DNA of 25,781 bases from a virus (IMGVR_UViG_3300030104_000131:1-25781); one strand, 5' to 3'; counted from the first letter of the stretch, positions 1-9,005 are shown. Program-made: numbers and translations. Notes: generated from the sequence alone by a model not told the origin.

Positions 1-1926
1 ATGAGCAGTACACTAGGAGTTACTGGTAAGATTACTGCTGATGCTGGTATTGATATAGATAACTTTAACATAGATGGCACAACTATAGCATTATCTTCTG
101 GTGATATGACAGTGGATGCTGCTGGAGATATTATACTAGATGCAGATGGTGCTGATGTATTATTAAAAGATGATGGCACACAGTATGGTGCATTAACAAA
201 CAACAGTGGTAACTTAATAATTAAATCTGGTTCTACTACTGCTGCTACATTTACTGGAGCTAACACTGCACTATCTGGAACTCTTAGTGCTACTGCACTT
301 AGCGTAGGTGATGGTAATATAACTAACGTAGGTGATATTGCCCTTGACTCTATTTCTGCTGATGATACAGATATTAATGTAGCAGTAACAGATAACTCAG
401 CTACTGCATTTACAATTAAGCAGGGATCAGATGCATATCTTATTGTTGATACAGCCAACAGTAGTGAGTCAGTATCTATCGGTACTGGCATATCTGGTAC
501 TGCAATAACAATAGGACATGGTACTTCTGAAGTAACTATAGGTGATAACCTAACTGTTACAGGAAACCTAACAGTAAGCGGTACGCAAACAGTAGTAGAT
601 ACAGTTACTATGAATGCACAGAATGCAATCGTGTTTGAAGGTGCTACTGCTGATGACCATGAAACTACATTATCTATAATAGATCCTACTGCTGATCGTA
701 CAATTAACTTACCTAACCAATCTGGTACAATACCTGTATTAGCAGCAGTAAGTACAACACAGATTACATCTACACCAGAAGAACTAAACATACTAGACGG
801 TGTAACAGCAACAGCATCAGAGTTAAATATACTTGATGGTGTCACGGCTACTGCTACTGAACTAAACATTATGGATGGTGATACATCAGCGTCAAGCACT
901 ACAATAGTTGATGCAGATAGAGTAGTTGTTAATGATGCTGGAACAATGAAGCAGGTTGCAGTTACAGACTTAGCTGCATACTTTGATGATGAAATAACAG
1001 CTATGCCAAACCTAGTTACTACTGGTGCATTAAACAGTGGTAGTATCTCTACAGGGTTTGGTGCAATAAACAATGGATCATCTGCCATAACTACAACAGG
1101 TACAGTTACCTTTGGGTCAATATCAGATGGCACTATAACAATTACAGGCTTTGTTGATGAGGATGACTTCTCTTCTAATAGTGCTACGCTAATACCTACA
1201 CAACAATCTGTAAAAGCATTAATAGATGCATCATTTAACGTATCAGGTTTAAACGCTACTGGTGCAGAACTAAACACTGTTGCAGATGCCTCTGCTGTTA
1301 GTATAGACACCAGCACTGCCATAGCAAATAACGATGCTATACTTATGCATGACTCTAGTGCTTCAGTAATGAAATACTTTGATGTTGATCTACTAGATAC
1401 ATATTATGCAAGTACAACGCAAACTTTATCAAACAAAACATTGACAGCACCTAAAATAGCTGATGGTGGTTTTATAGCAGATGCAAACGGTAATGAAGCT
1501 GTAGTATTACAAACTGCTAGTTCTGCTGTAAACGCAATAGAGATAACAAACGCTGCATCAGGTGGTGCTGTAGTTGTTGGAGCTATGGGTGACGATACAA
1601 ATATAGACATAGACATATCTCCAAAAGGATCAGGTGAAGTAAACATAGCAGCAGGTAACTTAAACTATGCAGGTACAGCAGTCACGGCTACTGGTGCAGA
1701 GTTAAATATCCTAGATGGTGTTACATCTACTACTGCTGAATTAAATACATTAGATGGATACACTGGTTCTGTAACTGAATTGAATTATCTTAAATCATTA
1801 TATGATACTGGTGTGACTAGCACAGAGTATGATTACTTGGATGGTGTAACCAGTAACATCCAAACACAATTAAACAATGGCGTAACTACTGGAAAAAGCA
1901 TAGCTATGGCTATGGTCTTTGGTTGA
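1..1926 (+). CDS. Tail-fibre-like repeat protein, probably 5'-truncated by the window edge
   Basis: The 641 readable residues are rich in Gly, Ala, Thr, Asp and Asn, as in beta-rich phage fibres. Repeats of the form ELNILDGVT occur at about residues 258-290 and again, degenerate, at about 566-620. Around residues 225-245 lies 'DPTADRTINLPNQSGTI', and 'TLSNKTLTAPKI' lies near 475; both are recurrent in marine phage fibre proteins. The role inferred is a distal fibre or receptor-binding component of the virion. The ATG at base 1 may be internal: no upstream sequence or ribosome site is visible, and the protein opens directly in repeat-like sequence with no recognisable virion-anchoring domain. 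It is followed after 14 bases by another virion-type gene. The fibre assignment rests on repeat style rather than on a catalytic motif. Confidence 0.75.
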   Translation: MSSTLGVTGKITADAGIDIDNFNIDGTTIALSSGDMTVDAAGDIILDADGADVLLKDDGTQYGALTNNSGNLIIKSGSTTAATFTGANTALSGTLSATALSVGDGNITNVGDIALDSISADDTDINVAVTDNSATAFTIKQGSDAYLIVDTANSSESVSIGTGISGTAITIGHGTSEVTIGDNLTVTGNLTVSGTQTVVDTVTMNAQNAIVFEGATADDHETTLSIIDPTADRTINLPNQSGTIPVLAAVSTTQITSTPEELNILDGVTATASELNILDGVTATATELNIMDGDTSASSTTIVDADRVVVNDAGTMKQVAVTDLAAYFDDEITAMPNLVTTGALNSGSISTGFGAINNGSSAITTTGTVTFGSISDGTITITGFVDEDDFSSNSATLIPTQQSVKALIDASFNVSGLNATGAELNTVADASAVSIDTSTAIANNDAILMHDSSASVMKYFDVDLLDTYYASTTQTLSNKTLTAPKIADGGFIADANGNEAVVLQTASSAVNAIEITNAASGGAVVVGAMGDDTNIDIDISPKGSGEVNIAAGNLNYAGTAVTATGAELNILDGVTSTTAELNTLDGYTGSVTELNYLKSLYDTGVTSTEYDYLDGVTSNIQTQLNNGVTTGKSIAMAMVFG

Positions 1927-1940
1927 TTAGGAGGTAAACA

Positions 1941-2303
1941 ATGGCAAATCCAAATATAGTCGCTGTTAGTTCTATTTATGCAAATACAGTTATGGATGCA
2001 GACGTTGCAGCCTCTGCTGTTTCGTTGCTAACTTGTGGCTCTAACAAAGTACAGAAGATTAACTCGCTTGTTATAGCAAACATAGATGGGTCTAACGCTG
2101 CTTCTATTGATGTATGGATAACTCGTAGTTCTGCTGATTACTATCTAGCAAAAACAATATCAGTTCCTGCTGATGCAACGCTAGTTGTAATTGATAAGAA
2201 CATGGGCCTATACTTAATGGAAAGTGACATATTGAAGATACAAGCATCTGCTGCTGGTGATCTAAGTGCAGTATGCTCATACGAAGAAATTGATGACGCT
2301 TAA
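1941..2303 (+). CDS. Small conserved virion-associated protein, function unknown
   Basis: This 120-residue protein has alternating hydrophobic strands and no signal peptide or membrane helix. A strong AGGAGGT ribosome site lies just before the ATG. It sits between the fibre-like gene and the kelch-repeat genes, in the same direction with a 12-base gap to the next gene, so a small tail or fibre accessory protein is likely. The pattern 'NSLVIANIDGSNAASIDV' followed by a strand-rich C-terminal half suggests a compact beta-sandwich. I know proteins of this style beside fibre genes in marine phages, but no enzymatic motif is visible and no function is assigned. Confidence 0.75.
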   Translation: MANPNIVAVSSIYANTVMDADVAASAVSLLTCGSNKVQKINSLVIANIDGSNAASIDVWITRSSADYYLAKTISVPADATLVVIDKNMGLYLMESDILKIQASAAGDLSAVCSYEEIDDA

Positions 2304-2315
2304 TAGGGATTCCTA

Positions 2316-4793
2316 ATGGTTCGTAGAGGAAGTTTTATAGGAGGTCAGGACAATCTTAGTGTACCTGATGCCCCAACAATAGGTGCAGCTACTGTTGCTT
2401 CTGGACAAGTTTCAGTAGCGTTTACTGCACCTTCTGATGTTGGTGATGATCCTATTACTAGCTTTGGTGCTAGTGTATTTCCTGCAACAGGAACAACTAA
2501 AACTTTTAGAGTAACTGTAGCATCAGGTAATTTATATGGTGGTGGTACAGGTAATGTCTTCTACATTGACGGTGTAAGTAATCCAGCCTTAACTTTAGTA
2601 AAAGGTTTTACATACGTCTTTGATCAAGAAGACAGTAGTAACTCAGGACATCCTTTCCATTTTAAAAATTCATCAGATAGTCAATATACTACAGGTGTTA
2701 CTGTTTCAGGAACAGCAGGTTCATCAGGAGCAACTGTAACACTAGTATTAGCTGAAGATGCAAGTGAACCTTCTGCTTATTATTGTACTGCTCATGGTAA
2801 TGGTATGGGTAATACAATTACTTTAGTAGCTCCTAGTGCATCAGATGATCCTCTAGGTCAGGCACAATATACTAATACTGGGTCTTCCTCACCAATTACT
2901 GTAACTGGATTAAGTAATGGTACACCATATGTAGCTAAAGTATGGGCAATCAATGATTACGGTAATGGCCCACTGTCTGCTGCTACTTCTAGTTTTACTC
3001 CTGCATTAAATAGGGCTATACTTGTTGGTGCAAATACTGATGCTACAGATTTACAACGTATAGATTTTGTTACAGTTCAAACTACAGGTAATGCAACAGA
3101 TTTTGGTAATGCTACAGGAAGTGTAAATTATCCTGACGCTGCTGGTTCAGATACAAGAACAATTATCTACGAAAGTGGAACATCTACTTATACAGATATT
3201 ATAAGTTATGTGACGATTGCTTCAACAGGAAATGCCACTGATTTCGGTGATTTGTCTGTTGCTACAGGATATGTAGGAGCAGCTTCTAATAATGTGCGAA
3301 GTATTAATACTGGAGGTGTAATAAACGCTGGTGGTGGTACTTATCAAAATAGAATAGAGTATTTAACAATCGCTACTACTGGTGATGTTACAGATTTTGG
3401 TGATCTGTTAGGAACTTTTTTAATTCATGGCTCTGCTGCTTCTACAACTAGAATAGTAACAGGAGGTGGTTTTGGTTTATTATCAGGGGGAGCATCTAAT
3501 GTTTATCATGTAACAGTTCAGTATAATACAATAGCTAGTGCTGGTAACTCTAGTGACTTTGGAGATTTAACAGTAGGAAGAACTTCTGGTGCATTAGCTA
3601 GTGCAACAAGAGCAGTTTTTGGTCCAGGAGATTCATCAGGCACTAACACAATGGATTATATTACCATCGCTAGTACAGGCAATGCAACTGACTTCGGAGA
3701 TAGTACAATTACCCGAAACGGTGCTGGAGGAACAGCAGATTCTACAAGAGGATTATTTTTTGGTGGTGGTGGTAAAAATGTTATAGATTATATCACTATT
3801 GCTAGTACTGGTAATGCTACTGATTTTGGCGATCTAACACAACAACATACACAAAAATCTGGTGGTCATTCTAGTGATGTTGCTGCTGCTCAAAACGAAT
3901 CATATTTCGCTCCAGCAGCTATGGGTTTGTTTGCTGGTGGTGTAGGAAGTGGTACTACTATAGAATACATTGATATTGCATCTACAGGTGATACTGCAAT
4001 GTTTGGTGATTTGAGTGTGGCTAGATCGTATGTGGGTGCTACAGCTTCTAGTACTAGGTCTGTTCATGCTGGTGGTTATACAGGTTCCAGTCAAGATGTA
4101 ATTGATTTTGTATTATTTAGCACAAAAGGCATAGCTACAGACTTTGGTAACTTATTAAGTGCAACATACAGCGTTGCTGGAGCAGGAAGTAACACAAGAG
4201 GTATCTTTTCATTCTCAACCCCTAGAAGCAATGTTATACAATACATAACGATTGCTTCTGCTGGAAATGCCACAGATTTTGGTGATAAAACTGTGTCTGT
4301 AGAAAGTGGAGCGTCTGCATCATCTCAAACAAGAACTGTTATGGCAGGAGGATTTGAAGCCTCTGATGACGTTGATGTTATAGATTATGTAACAACAGCT
4401 AGTACTGGAAATGCCACTGACTTTGGTAATTTAAGCACTGGTGCAAGTCAAATGAGTGGTGCAGTTTCTAGTAATACTAGAGCAGTATTTGCTCTTGGAC
4501 GGACTTACTCAGGAGGTTCGTCTACAACGGTAAATACATTAGAATACATAACGATAGCATCTACTGGCAACGTGACTGATTTTGGGGATTTAAGTGTAGC
4601 ACGATATTTAGCTAATGCAGTTTCTTCTTCTACTAGAGGAGTATTTTCTGGTGGGGTAGCTAGTAGCGGAGTTTCAAATGTAATGGACTATATTACTATA
4701 GCTTCTACAGGGAATGCCACAGATTTTGGTGATATAATTAGTCAACCATATGCACATGGTGGTTCATCCAACTCACATGGAGGATTATCGTAA
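2316..4793 (+). CDS. Fibronectin III / cupredoxin-like / 12 kelch-like repeat virion protein
   Basis: This 825-residue protein has three parts. Residues about 12-60 and 173-230 together form a fibronectin III domain ('PDAPTIGAATVASGQVSVAF' and later 'ITVTGLSNGTPYVAKVWAIN'). Residues about 62-172, between those halves, look like a cupredoxin, with His112, His115, Cys157, His160 and Met164 in an HPFH ... YCTAHGNGMG arrangement. From residue 232 to the end are 12 repeats of about 45-50 residues with consensus NVIDYITIASTGNATDFGDL, a Ser-rich turn, TRGVF and a Gly-Gly pair. A linker after repeat 6 (residues about 510-536) splits them 6+6. The repeat resembles a kelch blade: Gly-Gly, Tyr-x-Ile, an aromatic residue, Asp-Leu and Arg. 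It is probably a fibre or receptor-binding surface protein. It overlaps the next start as TAATG. No signal peptide is seen. Confidence 0.8.
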   Translation: MVRRGSFIGGQDNLSVPDAPTIGAATVASGQVSVAFTAPSDVGDDPITSFGASVFPATGTTKTFRVTVASGNLYGGGTGNVFYIDGVSNPALTLVKGFTYVFDQEDSSNSGHPFHFKNSSDSQYTTGVTVSGTAGSSGATVTLVLAEDASEPSAYYCTAHGNGMGNTITLVAPSASDDPLGQAQYTNTGSSSPITVTGLSNGTPYVAKVWAINDYGNGPLSAATSSFTPALNRAILVGANTDATDLQRIDFVTVQTTGNATDFGNATGSVNYPDAAGSDTRTIIYESGTSTYTDIISYVTIASTGNATDFGDLSVATGYVGAASNNVRSINTGGVINAGGGTYQNRIEYLTIATTGDVTDFGDLLGTFLIHGSAASTTRIVTGGGFGLLSGGASNVYHVTVQYNTIASAGNSSDFGDLTVGRTSGALASATRAVFGPGDSSGTNTMDYITIASTGNATDFGDSTITRNGAGGTADSTRGLFFGGGGKNVIDYITIASTGNATDFGDLTQQHTQKSGGHSSDVAAAQNESYFAPAAMGLFAGGVGSGTTIEYIDIASTGDTAMFGDLSVARSYVGATASSTRSVHAGGYTGSSQDVIDFVLFSTKGIATDFGNLLSATYSVAGAGSNTRGIFSFSTPRSNVIQYITIASAGNATDFGDKTVSVESGASASSQTRTVMAGGFEASDDVDVIDYVTTASTGNATDFGNLSTGASQMSGAVSSNTRAVFALGRTYSGGSSTTVNTLEYITIASTGNVTDFGDLSVARYLANAVSSSTRGVFSGGVASSGVSNVMDYITIASTGNATDFGDIISQPYAHGGSSNSHGGLS
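2499..2831 (+). other. Cupredoxin-like segment inserted in a fibronectin III domain
   Basis: Residues about 62-172 of the 825-residue protein read as a beta-rich segment with FYIDG, a YVFDQEDSSNSGHPFHF stretch and a C-terminal YYCTAHGNGMG loop. The spacing Cys-x2-His-x3-Met plus an upstream His fits the ligand layout of type 1 copper proteins (plastocyanin has Cys-x2-His-x4-Met). The flanking halves read continuously as one fibronectin III domain, so this is an insertion in a loop. Copper binding is inferred from residues only. Confidence 0.55.
3009..4790 (+). repeat. Kelch-like repeats, two modules of six (3009-3923 and 3924-4790)
   Basis: Twelve copies of a protein-level repeat are visible, each carrying a variant of 'ITIASTGNATDFGDL' then '(T)R-hydrophobic-GG'. 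The FG[DN] core occurs 12 times. Between repeats 6 and 7 a longer linker (SGGHSSDVAAAQNESYFAPA) interrupts the spacing. The last repeat ends in SNSHGGLS at the stop codon. The DNA of the copies is diverged, so this is an old protein repeat rather than a recent DNA tandem array. Confidence 0.85.
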
Positions 4794-6706
4794 TGGCCCC
4801 ATCATTCTCAGGCGTTTGGAAACTACAGACAAAGTATCAGTATAATTCTGCTTTTCCTATTGATACTAATTTATTACCTAAATCGTTAATTGGGGGAGGA
4901 TACGATGGAAGTGCTTATACCAATCAGGTACAAAAAATACTTATAACTAACGTATCTAACGCTGTAGATTTTGGTGATTTAACTGTAGCAAGAGGTAACA
5001 GTACTGGTGGAGGTAGCTCTACTAGATTTGTAACTGCTGGAGGATATGCGTCTTCACACAGTAATGTTATAGATTATAAAGAGTATGCAAGTAGCGGTAA
5101 TTTGTCTGACTTTGGAGATTTATTAGCAACTAAACTTGAACTAGGTACTATAGGAAATAATGATACTAGACTTGTTTTTGCAGGAGGATATGGGCCTTCT
5201 GCTTACTATAATGTAATTGAATATATTACTATTGCATCCACTGGAAATTCAACAGATTTTGGGGATTTAACAACAGTTCGTCACGCATTAAGCACTGGTC
5301 AAATAGGCAATACTATAAGGGGTTTAAATGCATCAGGATATAATAATTCTGCTTCAGCAACGCTTAATGTAATAGAGTATATAACTATACCTAGTACTGG
5401 AAATTCTAGAGATTTTGGGGATTTAACTGCTACAGCAGTAAATGTAGCTGCCTGTTCTTCCTCTACCAGAGGTGTATTTATGGGAGGCAGATCTGGTATA
5501 GGTGGGGGAGACAGTAATAGGAATGTAATACAATATGTTACTATAGTATCAACAGGTAATGCTACAGATTTTGGCGATTTAAATGTAAGTGTATTTAGAA
5601 GTCAAAGTGTTTCAAATAGTACAAAAGGATTAAATGCTGGAGGTAGCACTGATGGAGGTGGAACACAAACTAACGTAATTGATCAAATAACTATAGCCAG
5701 TACAGGTAATGCGACAGATTTTGCCGATTTAGCCACTGCTATAAGTGCAGGATCATCTGGTTGTGCTGCACACCCATCAGTACAAGCAAATGTTTTACCA
5801 GATTTACCATCAGCAGGTAATACTGGGTTAATGACTGGCGCTATAGATTCATTTATTGAATCAATAGATATTGCAACGTTAGGTAACAGCGTAGAATTTG
5901 GTGATATAAGTTATACCTATGTAAATGGATCGTATGGTGGTGCATCAAGTGCAACTAGAATGTGTGTTGCTGGTGGGTATTTTGATGGTAGTAGGGGAAG
6001 CAACATTGATTTAACGACATTTGCTACAAGAGGACTTGGTGTAGATTTTGGTGATTTAACCGTAGCAAGACAAACCGTTGGAAATTCAAACAGTACTAGA
6101 GGATTATTTGCTAGTGGGCAAACAGCTAGTGGTTATGTAGATACCATAGATTATATAACCATAGCTAGTGCTGGTAACGCAACAGACTTTGGTAATCTTG
6201 TAGAAGCGTTAATGATACCAGGAGTATCAGGAAGTCCCACTAGGATGCTTTTTTCGGGTGGAAGAAAATCATCTGGATCAGGCACAAGTAATTACAGCAA
6301 TCAGATAGGATATGTGACTATATCATCGACAGGTAACACCACAGATTTTGGTGATTTGTTAGAAACAAATGGTTTCGGCATAGCGACTTCTAGCAGCACT
6401 AGATCGGTTCATTGTGGTGGTTATACAGGTGCAGCAGGTTTAAACAGAATGCAATATATGACAATAGCTAGTACAGGAGATTCTACAGATTTTGGTGATT
6501 TACTTTCTCAGTGGTCACAAGGAACCTGTTTTAGCAACAGTACAAGAGGTGTGGTTGGACAGGGATATAATTGGGAAATTGGTGGAAATCAAAATGTAAT
6601 ACAGTATTTTACTATTGCTTCTACAGGTGACTCAATAGATTTTGGAGATGCACTTAAAGCAAGTAATCCAGCAGGACAATCTAATGGACATGGAGGACTA
6701 TCGTAA
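4793..6706 (+). CDS. Kelch-like repeat virion protein with 12 repeats
   Basis: This 637-residue protein is nearly all repeats. A short N-terminal part carries SGVWKLQ, matching SGVWNIH in the next gene and probably a shared attachment or cap sequence. Residues about 31-637 hold 12 kelch-like repeats with the ITIASTGNATDFGDL core. A linker around residues 325-344 (GCAAHPSVQANVLPDLPSAG) separates repeats 1-6 from 7-12. It ends in SNGHGGLS, like the upstream gene. Start and stop overlap the neighbours as TAATG at both ends, so translation of the three genes is probably coupled. It is most likely a tail-fibre or adsorption protein with two six-bladed propellers. No enzymatic motif was seen. Confidence 0.8.
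   Translation: MAPSFSGVWKLQTKYQYNSAFPIDTNLLPKSLIGGGYDGSAYTNQVQKILITNVSNAVDFGDLTVARGNSTGGGSSTRFVTAGGYASSHSNVIDYKEYASSGNLSDFGDLLATKLELGTIGNNDTRLVFAGGYGPSAYYNVIEYITIASTGNSTDFGDLTTVRHALSTGQIGNTIRGLNASGYNNSASATLNVIEYITIPSTGNSRDFGDLTATAVNVAACSSSTRGVFMGGRSGIGGGDSNRNVIQYVTIVSTGNATDFGDLNVSVFRSQSVSNSTKGLNAGGSTDGGGTQTNVIDQITIASTGNATDFADLATAISAGSSGCAAHPSVQANVLPDLPSAGNTGLMTGAIDSFIESIDIATLGNSVEFGDISYTYVNGSYGGASSATRMCVAGGYFDGSRGSNIDLTTFATRGLGVDFGDLTVARQTVGNSNSTRGLFASGQTASGYVDTIDYITIASAGNATDFGNLVEALMIPGVSGSPTRMLFSGGRKSSGSGTSNYSNQIGYVTISSTGNTTDFGDLLETNGFGIATSSSTRSVHCGGYTGAAGLNRMQYMTIASTGDSTDFGDLLSQWSQGTCFSNSTRGVVGQGYNWEIGGNQNVIQYFTIASTGDSIDFGDALKASNPAGQSNGHGGLS
4883..6703 (+). repeat. Kelch-like repeats, two modules of six (4883-5824 and 5825-6703)
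   Basis: Twelve repeat cores are counted, one of them altered to FAD. Repeat 8 here has FATRG in place of IASTG, and repeat 8 of the preceding protein has FSTKG at the same position. This indicates that the second module of each protein descends from a common six-repeat unit rather than from single-repeat gains. Confidence 0.8.
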
Positions 6707-7743
6707 TGACTGAACGATATTTAGGCTCCATAATATCTCCAAGCCCTGTTGAGCCATCTAGCAATCTTTCAAATGCAACTGCATCTGGTGTGTGGAATAT
6801 ACATGATCCACTGATATTTGGTCAGGCAGGTGATTGGCCTAATGCTGCTAATAGACCTACTAGTGGTTTTTTTATGGGTGGTGGAAATGACGGTGGTAAC
6901 TTTAATGAGATAGTTAAAATTATTCCTGAGACTGCTGGTAATGCAACAGACTTTGGTGATCTCTCAGCACAAAAGAAAAATGGTGCAGGATTTTCTTCAG
7001 ATACTAGAGGCATATTCTCAGGTGGTGGGCCATACAACAGTATTAATGTAATTGATTATTTTAGTATGGCTTCTGCTGGTAATGCCAGTGATTTTGGAGA
7101 CATGACCACAAATAGATCTAAAGGATCAGCACTATCAAGTAATGTAAGAGGTGTGATGAGTGGTGGTGCAAATGACAATGCTGAAACTCGTATAAATATA
7201 ATCGATTATATTACCATAGCTTCCACTGGGAATGCTCAAGATTTTGGTGATCTATCTGCTGTTAAATTTGAACACTCAAGCACTGCCTCGACAACAAGAG
7301 GTGTGTTTTCTGGTGGTAGAACATCTGGTGGTAGTTCATTAAATGTAATAGAGTATGTGACCATAGCTAGTACAGGTAACACTACAGACTTTGGTGATCT
7401 TACGGCAGCAACTTACTATGCAAATAATGGTGTAGTATCATCTTCTACGAGAGGTCTTTTTGGAGGTGGAATAAGCACTAATAAAATAGAATATATAACT
7501 ATAGCTTCCACAGGTAATGGAACAGATTACGGAGATCTTTTAGCTACAAATTATTCTCTTGCAGGTTTAAGTAATGCTACTAAAGGGATATTTGGTGGAG
7601 GTTATAATAGTGGTCATCTAAACGTAATTCAATCCGTTACTATAGCAAGTACAGGAAATGCTGTAGATTTTGGTGATTTAACACAAGGAACCAGTGCAAT
7701 TACAGCTTGTTGTTCTGGTAATCCAGCAGTACAATCAGCTTAG
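6706..7743 (+). CDS. Kelch-like repeat virion protein with six repeats and an altered C terminus
   Basis: This 345-residue protein overlaps the preceding stop as TAATG. The first 52 residues include SGVWNIH and GDWP, a short N-terminal segment related to that of the upstream paralogue. Residues about 54-345 hold six kelch-like repeats (FGD or YGD core), one propeller's worth. The protein ends ACCSGNPAVQSA, similar to the internal linker GCAAHPSVQAN of the upstream protein, rather than the SNSHGGLS or SNGHGGLS ends of its two paralogues. The SNSHGGL ending is present just beyond, in the +1 frame, reaching a stop at about 7769. Either a frameshift shortened or replaced the tail, or the assembly has an indel. 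A fibre or adsorption role is inferred from its repeats and neighbours. Confidence 0.8.
   Translation: MTERYLGSIISPSPVEPSSNLSNATASGVWNIHDPLIFGQAGDWPNAANRPTSGFFMGGGNDGGNFNEIVKIIPETAGNATDFGDLSAQKKNGAGFSSDTRGIFSGGGPYNSINVIDYFSMASAGNASDFGDMTTNRSKGSALSSNVRGVMSGGANDNAETRINIIDYITIASTGNAQDFGDLSAVKFEHSSTASTTRGVFSGGRTSGGSSLNVIEYVTIASTGNTTDFGDLTAATYYANNGVVSSSTRGLFGGGISTNKIEYITIASTGNGTDYGDLLATNYSLAGLSNATKGIFGGGYNSGHLNVIQSVTIASTGNAVDFGDLTQGTSAITACCSGNPAVQSA
6865..7740 (+). repeat. Kelch-like repeats, one module of six
   Basis: Six consecutive copies of the same repeat occur, starting GFFMGGG and ending in the sixth FGDL core. The first repeat has the most divergent strand (IVKIIPETAGNATDFGDL), as does the first repeat of most other modules. 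Confidence 0.8.
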
Positions 7744-7771
7744 TGTATCAAACTCACATGGTGGACTATAA
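7742..7771 (+). pseudogene. Out-of-frame remnant of the shared SNSHGGL C terminus
   Basis: Read one base forward of the upstream gene's frame, these bases encode SVSNSHGGL followed by TAA. This nearly matches the SNSHGGLS and SNGHGGLS ends of the two preceding paralogues. The match lies immediately after the upstream TAG, so a +1 or -2 shift near 7681-7741 would restore the ancestral ending. Confidence 0.6.
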
Positions 7772-7803
7772 AAATTTAACAACAACAAAGGATAAATAAA
7801 CTT

Positions 7804-8643
7804 ATGACAAAACAAACTACAGAAATAGCAGTACAGCAGGAACTAAACATTAACTTACCTGCTAATGTAAAGCCAGAGTATAAAACAATGTTGGCAAACA
7901 TAAAAGAAAAGATGCCAGCAGTTGCTCAAGCTACATCTAACTTCCATAAGTCACACTCACAGTTTATGGGCGTGACACTAGACGTAACTGCTATTACACC
8001 TATTCGTAGTATTAAACATACATTGGCTGAAGTAGATCGTACTAGAGGTGCATTGCAAGAAGCCTTTATTAATATGAAGAAGAAAGAGGTGGAGCTTAAA
8101 AAGAAACAACGTGAACTAGAAGAATGCACAGATGATCTAGACAAAGAAATGCTAGAGATAGAAATACTAGAATTAGAAACTGGTCTAACAAATGGTCAGA
8201 ATAGTGTGCAAGGTGCTATTCGTAAAATGAACTTCTTTACTAATCAGTATGACAAACTAATGGAGCATATAGGTAAAGACGAACTTACTGAAGCAGACTA
8301 TGAACTAGAAGAAGCACGATACCATATAATGACCTGTATGAAACAGGCACTAAATAGTGCTAGACCTAGAGGTGGTCAGATAGATGAGGGTAACTTAATA
8401 TACTTATTTGATCTAGGTATTAATGCAGCACAAGCACAAGCTGAAGTGTTCGCATATCTCCAGTGGGAGAATAAAGTTATTAGTGAAGGTAAAGCCCCTG
8501 AACATGAAGCGACAGTAAAATGGTTAGAAGGTTGTGCAGACAAATGGGCAGGGTGTCCAGCTAAGTTTGCAAACAGTAGAGGGTTCGATGTCTTTGATCC
8601 TACATCATTGACTAATGTACCTCAGTTAGAAGCAGCCGAATAG
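7804..8643 (+). CDS. Coiled-coil phage protein of unknown function
   Basis: This 279-residue, largely helical protein has a charged stretch at about residues 78-137 (MKKKEVELKKKQRELEE and onward) that strongly suggests a coiled coil. A C-terminal region with Trp and Cys follows (WLEGCADKWAGCPAKF). A weak AAAGGA ribosome site lies about 11 bases before the ATG. It follows the kelch-repeat genes after a 60-base gap and precedes small structural-type genes, so a virion or assembly role is likely. No membrane segment, signal peptide or catalytic motif was found, and I do not recognise a named family. Confidence 0.75.
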   Translation: MTKQTTEIAVQQELNINLPANVKPEYKTMLANIKEKMPAVAQATSNFHKSHSQFMGVTLDVTAITPIRSIKHTLAEVDRTRGALQEAFINMKKKEVELKKKQRELEECTDDLDKEMLEIEILELETGLTNGQNSVQGAIRKMNFFTNQYDKLMEHIGKDELTEADYELEEARYHIMTCMKQALNSARPRGGQIDEGNLIYLFDLGINAAQAQAEVFAYLQWENKVISEGKAPEHEATVKWLEGCADKWAGCPAKFANSRGFDVFDPTSLTNVPQLEAAE

Positions 8644-8654
8644 GAGGAACTAAT

Positions 8655-9005
8655 ATGGCTTACAAAGTATGCAAGTATCGGCTAAACGCTGATGGAACAA
8701 TACCAGACTTTTTACATTTCGGACACGACCCAATGGGTATGCATGGAGTGTATGTGGTGGTAGATAGTGACACTGCTGCACCTAGAGATAATGTTATGAT
8801 AGGCATTGTTAAAGATGGTGGTAGTGGAGACTTTGAAGAGATTGCAAGTAAAGAAGCTCTTCAAACATATTTAACTTCTGTGTCAGGTGATTGGACTGAT
8901 CCAGATCCAACTGAGGATGATCCAGATAATACAAAGGCATTTGATAATGCTGCCCATGCTAAGAGAGTATGGGATGCTCTAGACGCTTGTAATGCGACAC
9001 TATAA
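8655..9005 (+). CDS. Small acidic hypothetical protein
   Basis: This 116-residue protein is acidic, with a mixed beta/alpha pattern and an Asp/Pro-rich segment near residues 75-92 (DWTDPDPTEDDPDNT). A TAGGAGGAA ribosome site overlaps the end of the upstream gene, and 10 bases separate it from the next gene, so it is part of the same transcript. No known domain is recognised. The neighbourhood suggests an accessory virion protein. Confidence 0.7.
   Translation: MAYKVCKYRLNADGTIPDFLHFGHDPMGMHGVYVVVDSDTAAPRDNVMIGIVKDGGSGDFEEIASKEALQTYLTSVSGDWTDPDPTEDDPDNTKAFDNAAHAKRVWDALDACNATL

Noticed and set aside
3009-7740. Target region of a diversity-generating retroelement in the kelch-repeat genes
   Set aside because: There is no reverse transcriptase or near-identical template repeat in the window, and the divergence is spread over whole repeats rather than at adenines.
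7741-7803. Possible promoter (CTATAAAA) before the coiled-coil gene
   Set aside because: No acceptable -35 box lies 16-18 bases upstream. The A/T richness of the gap explains the match.
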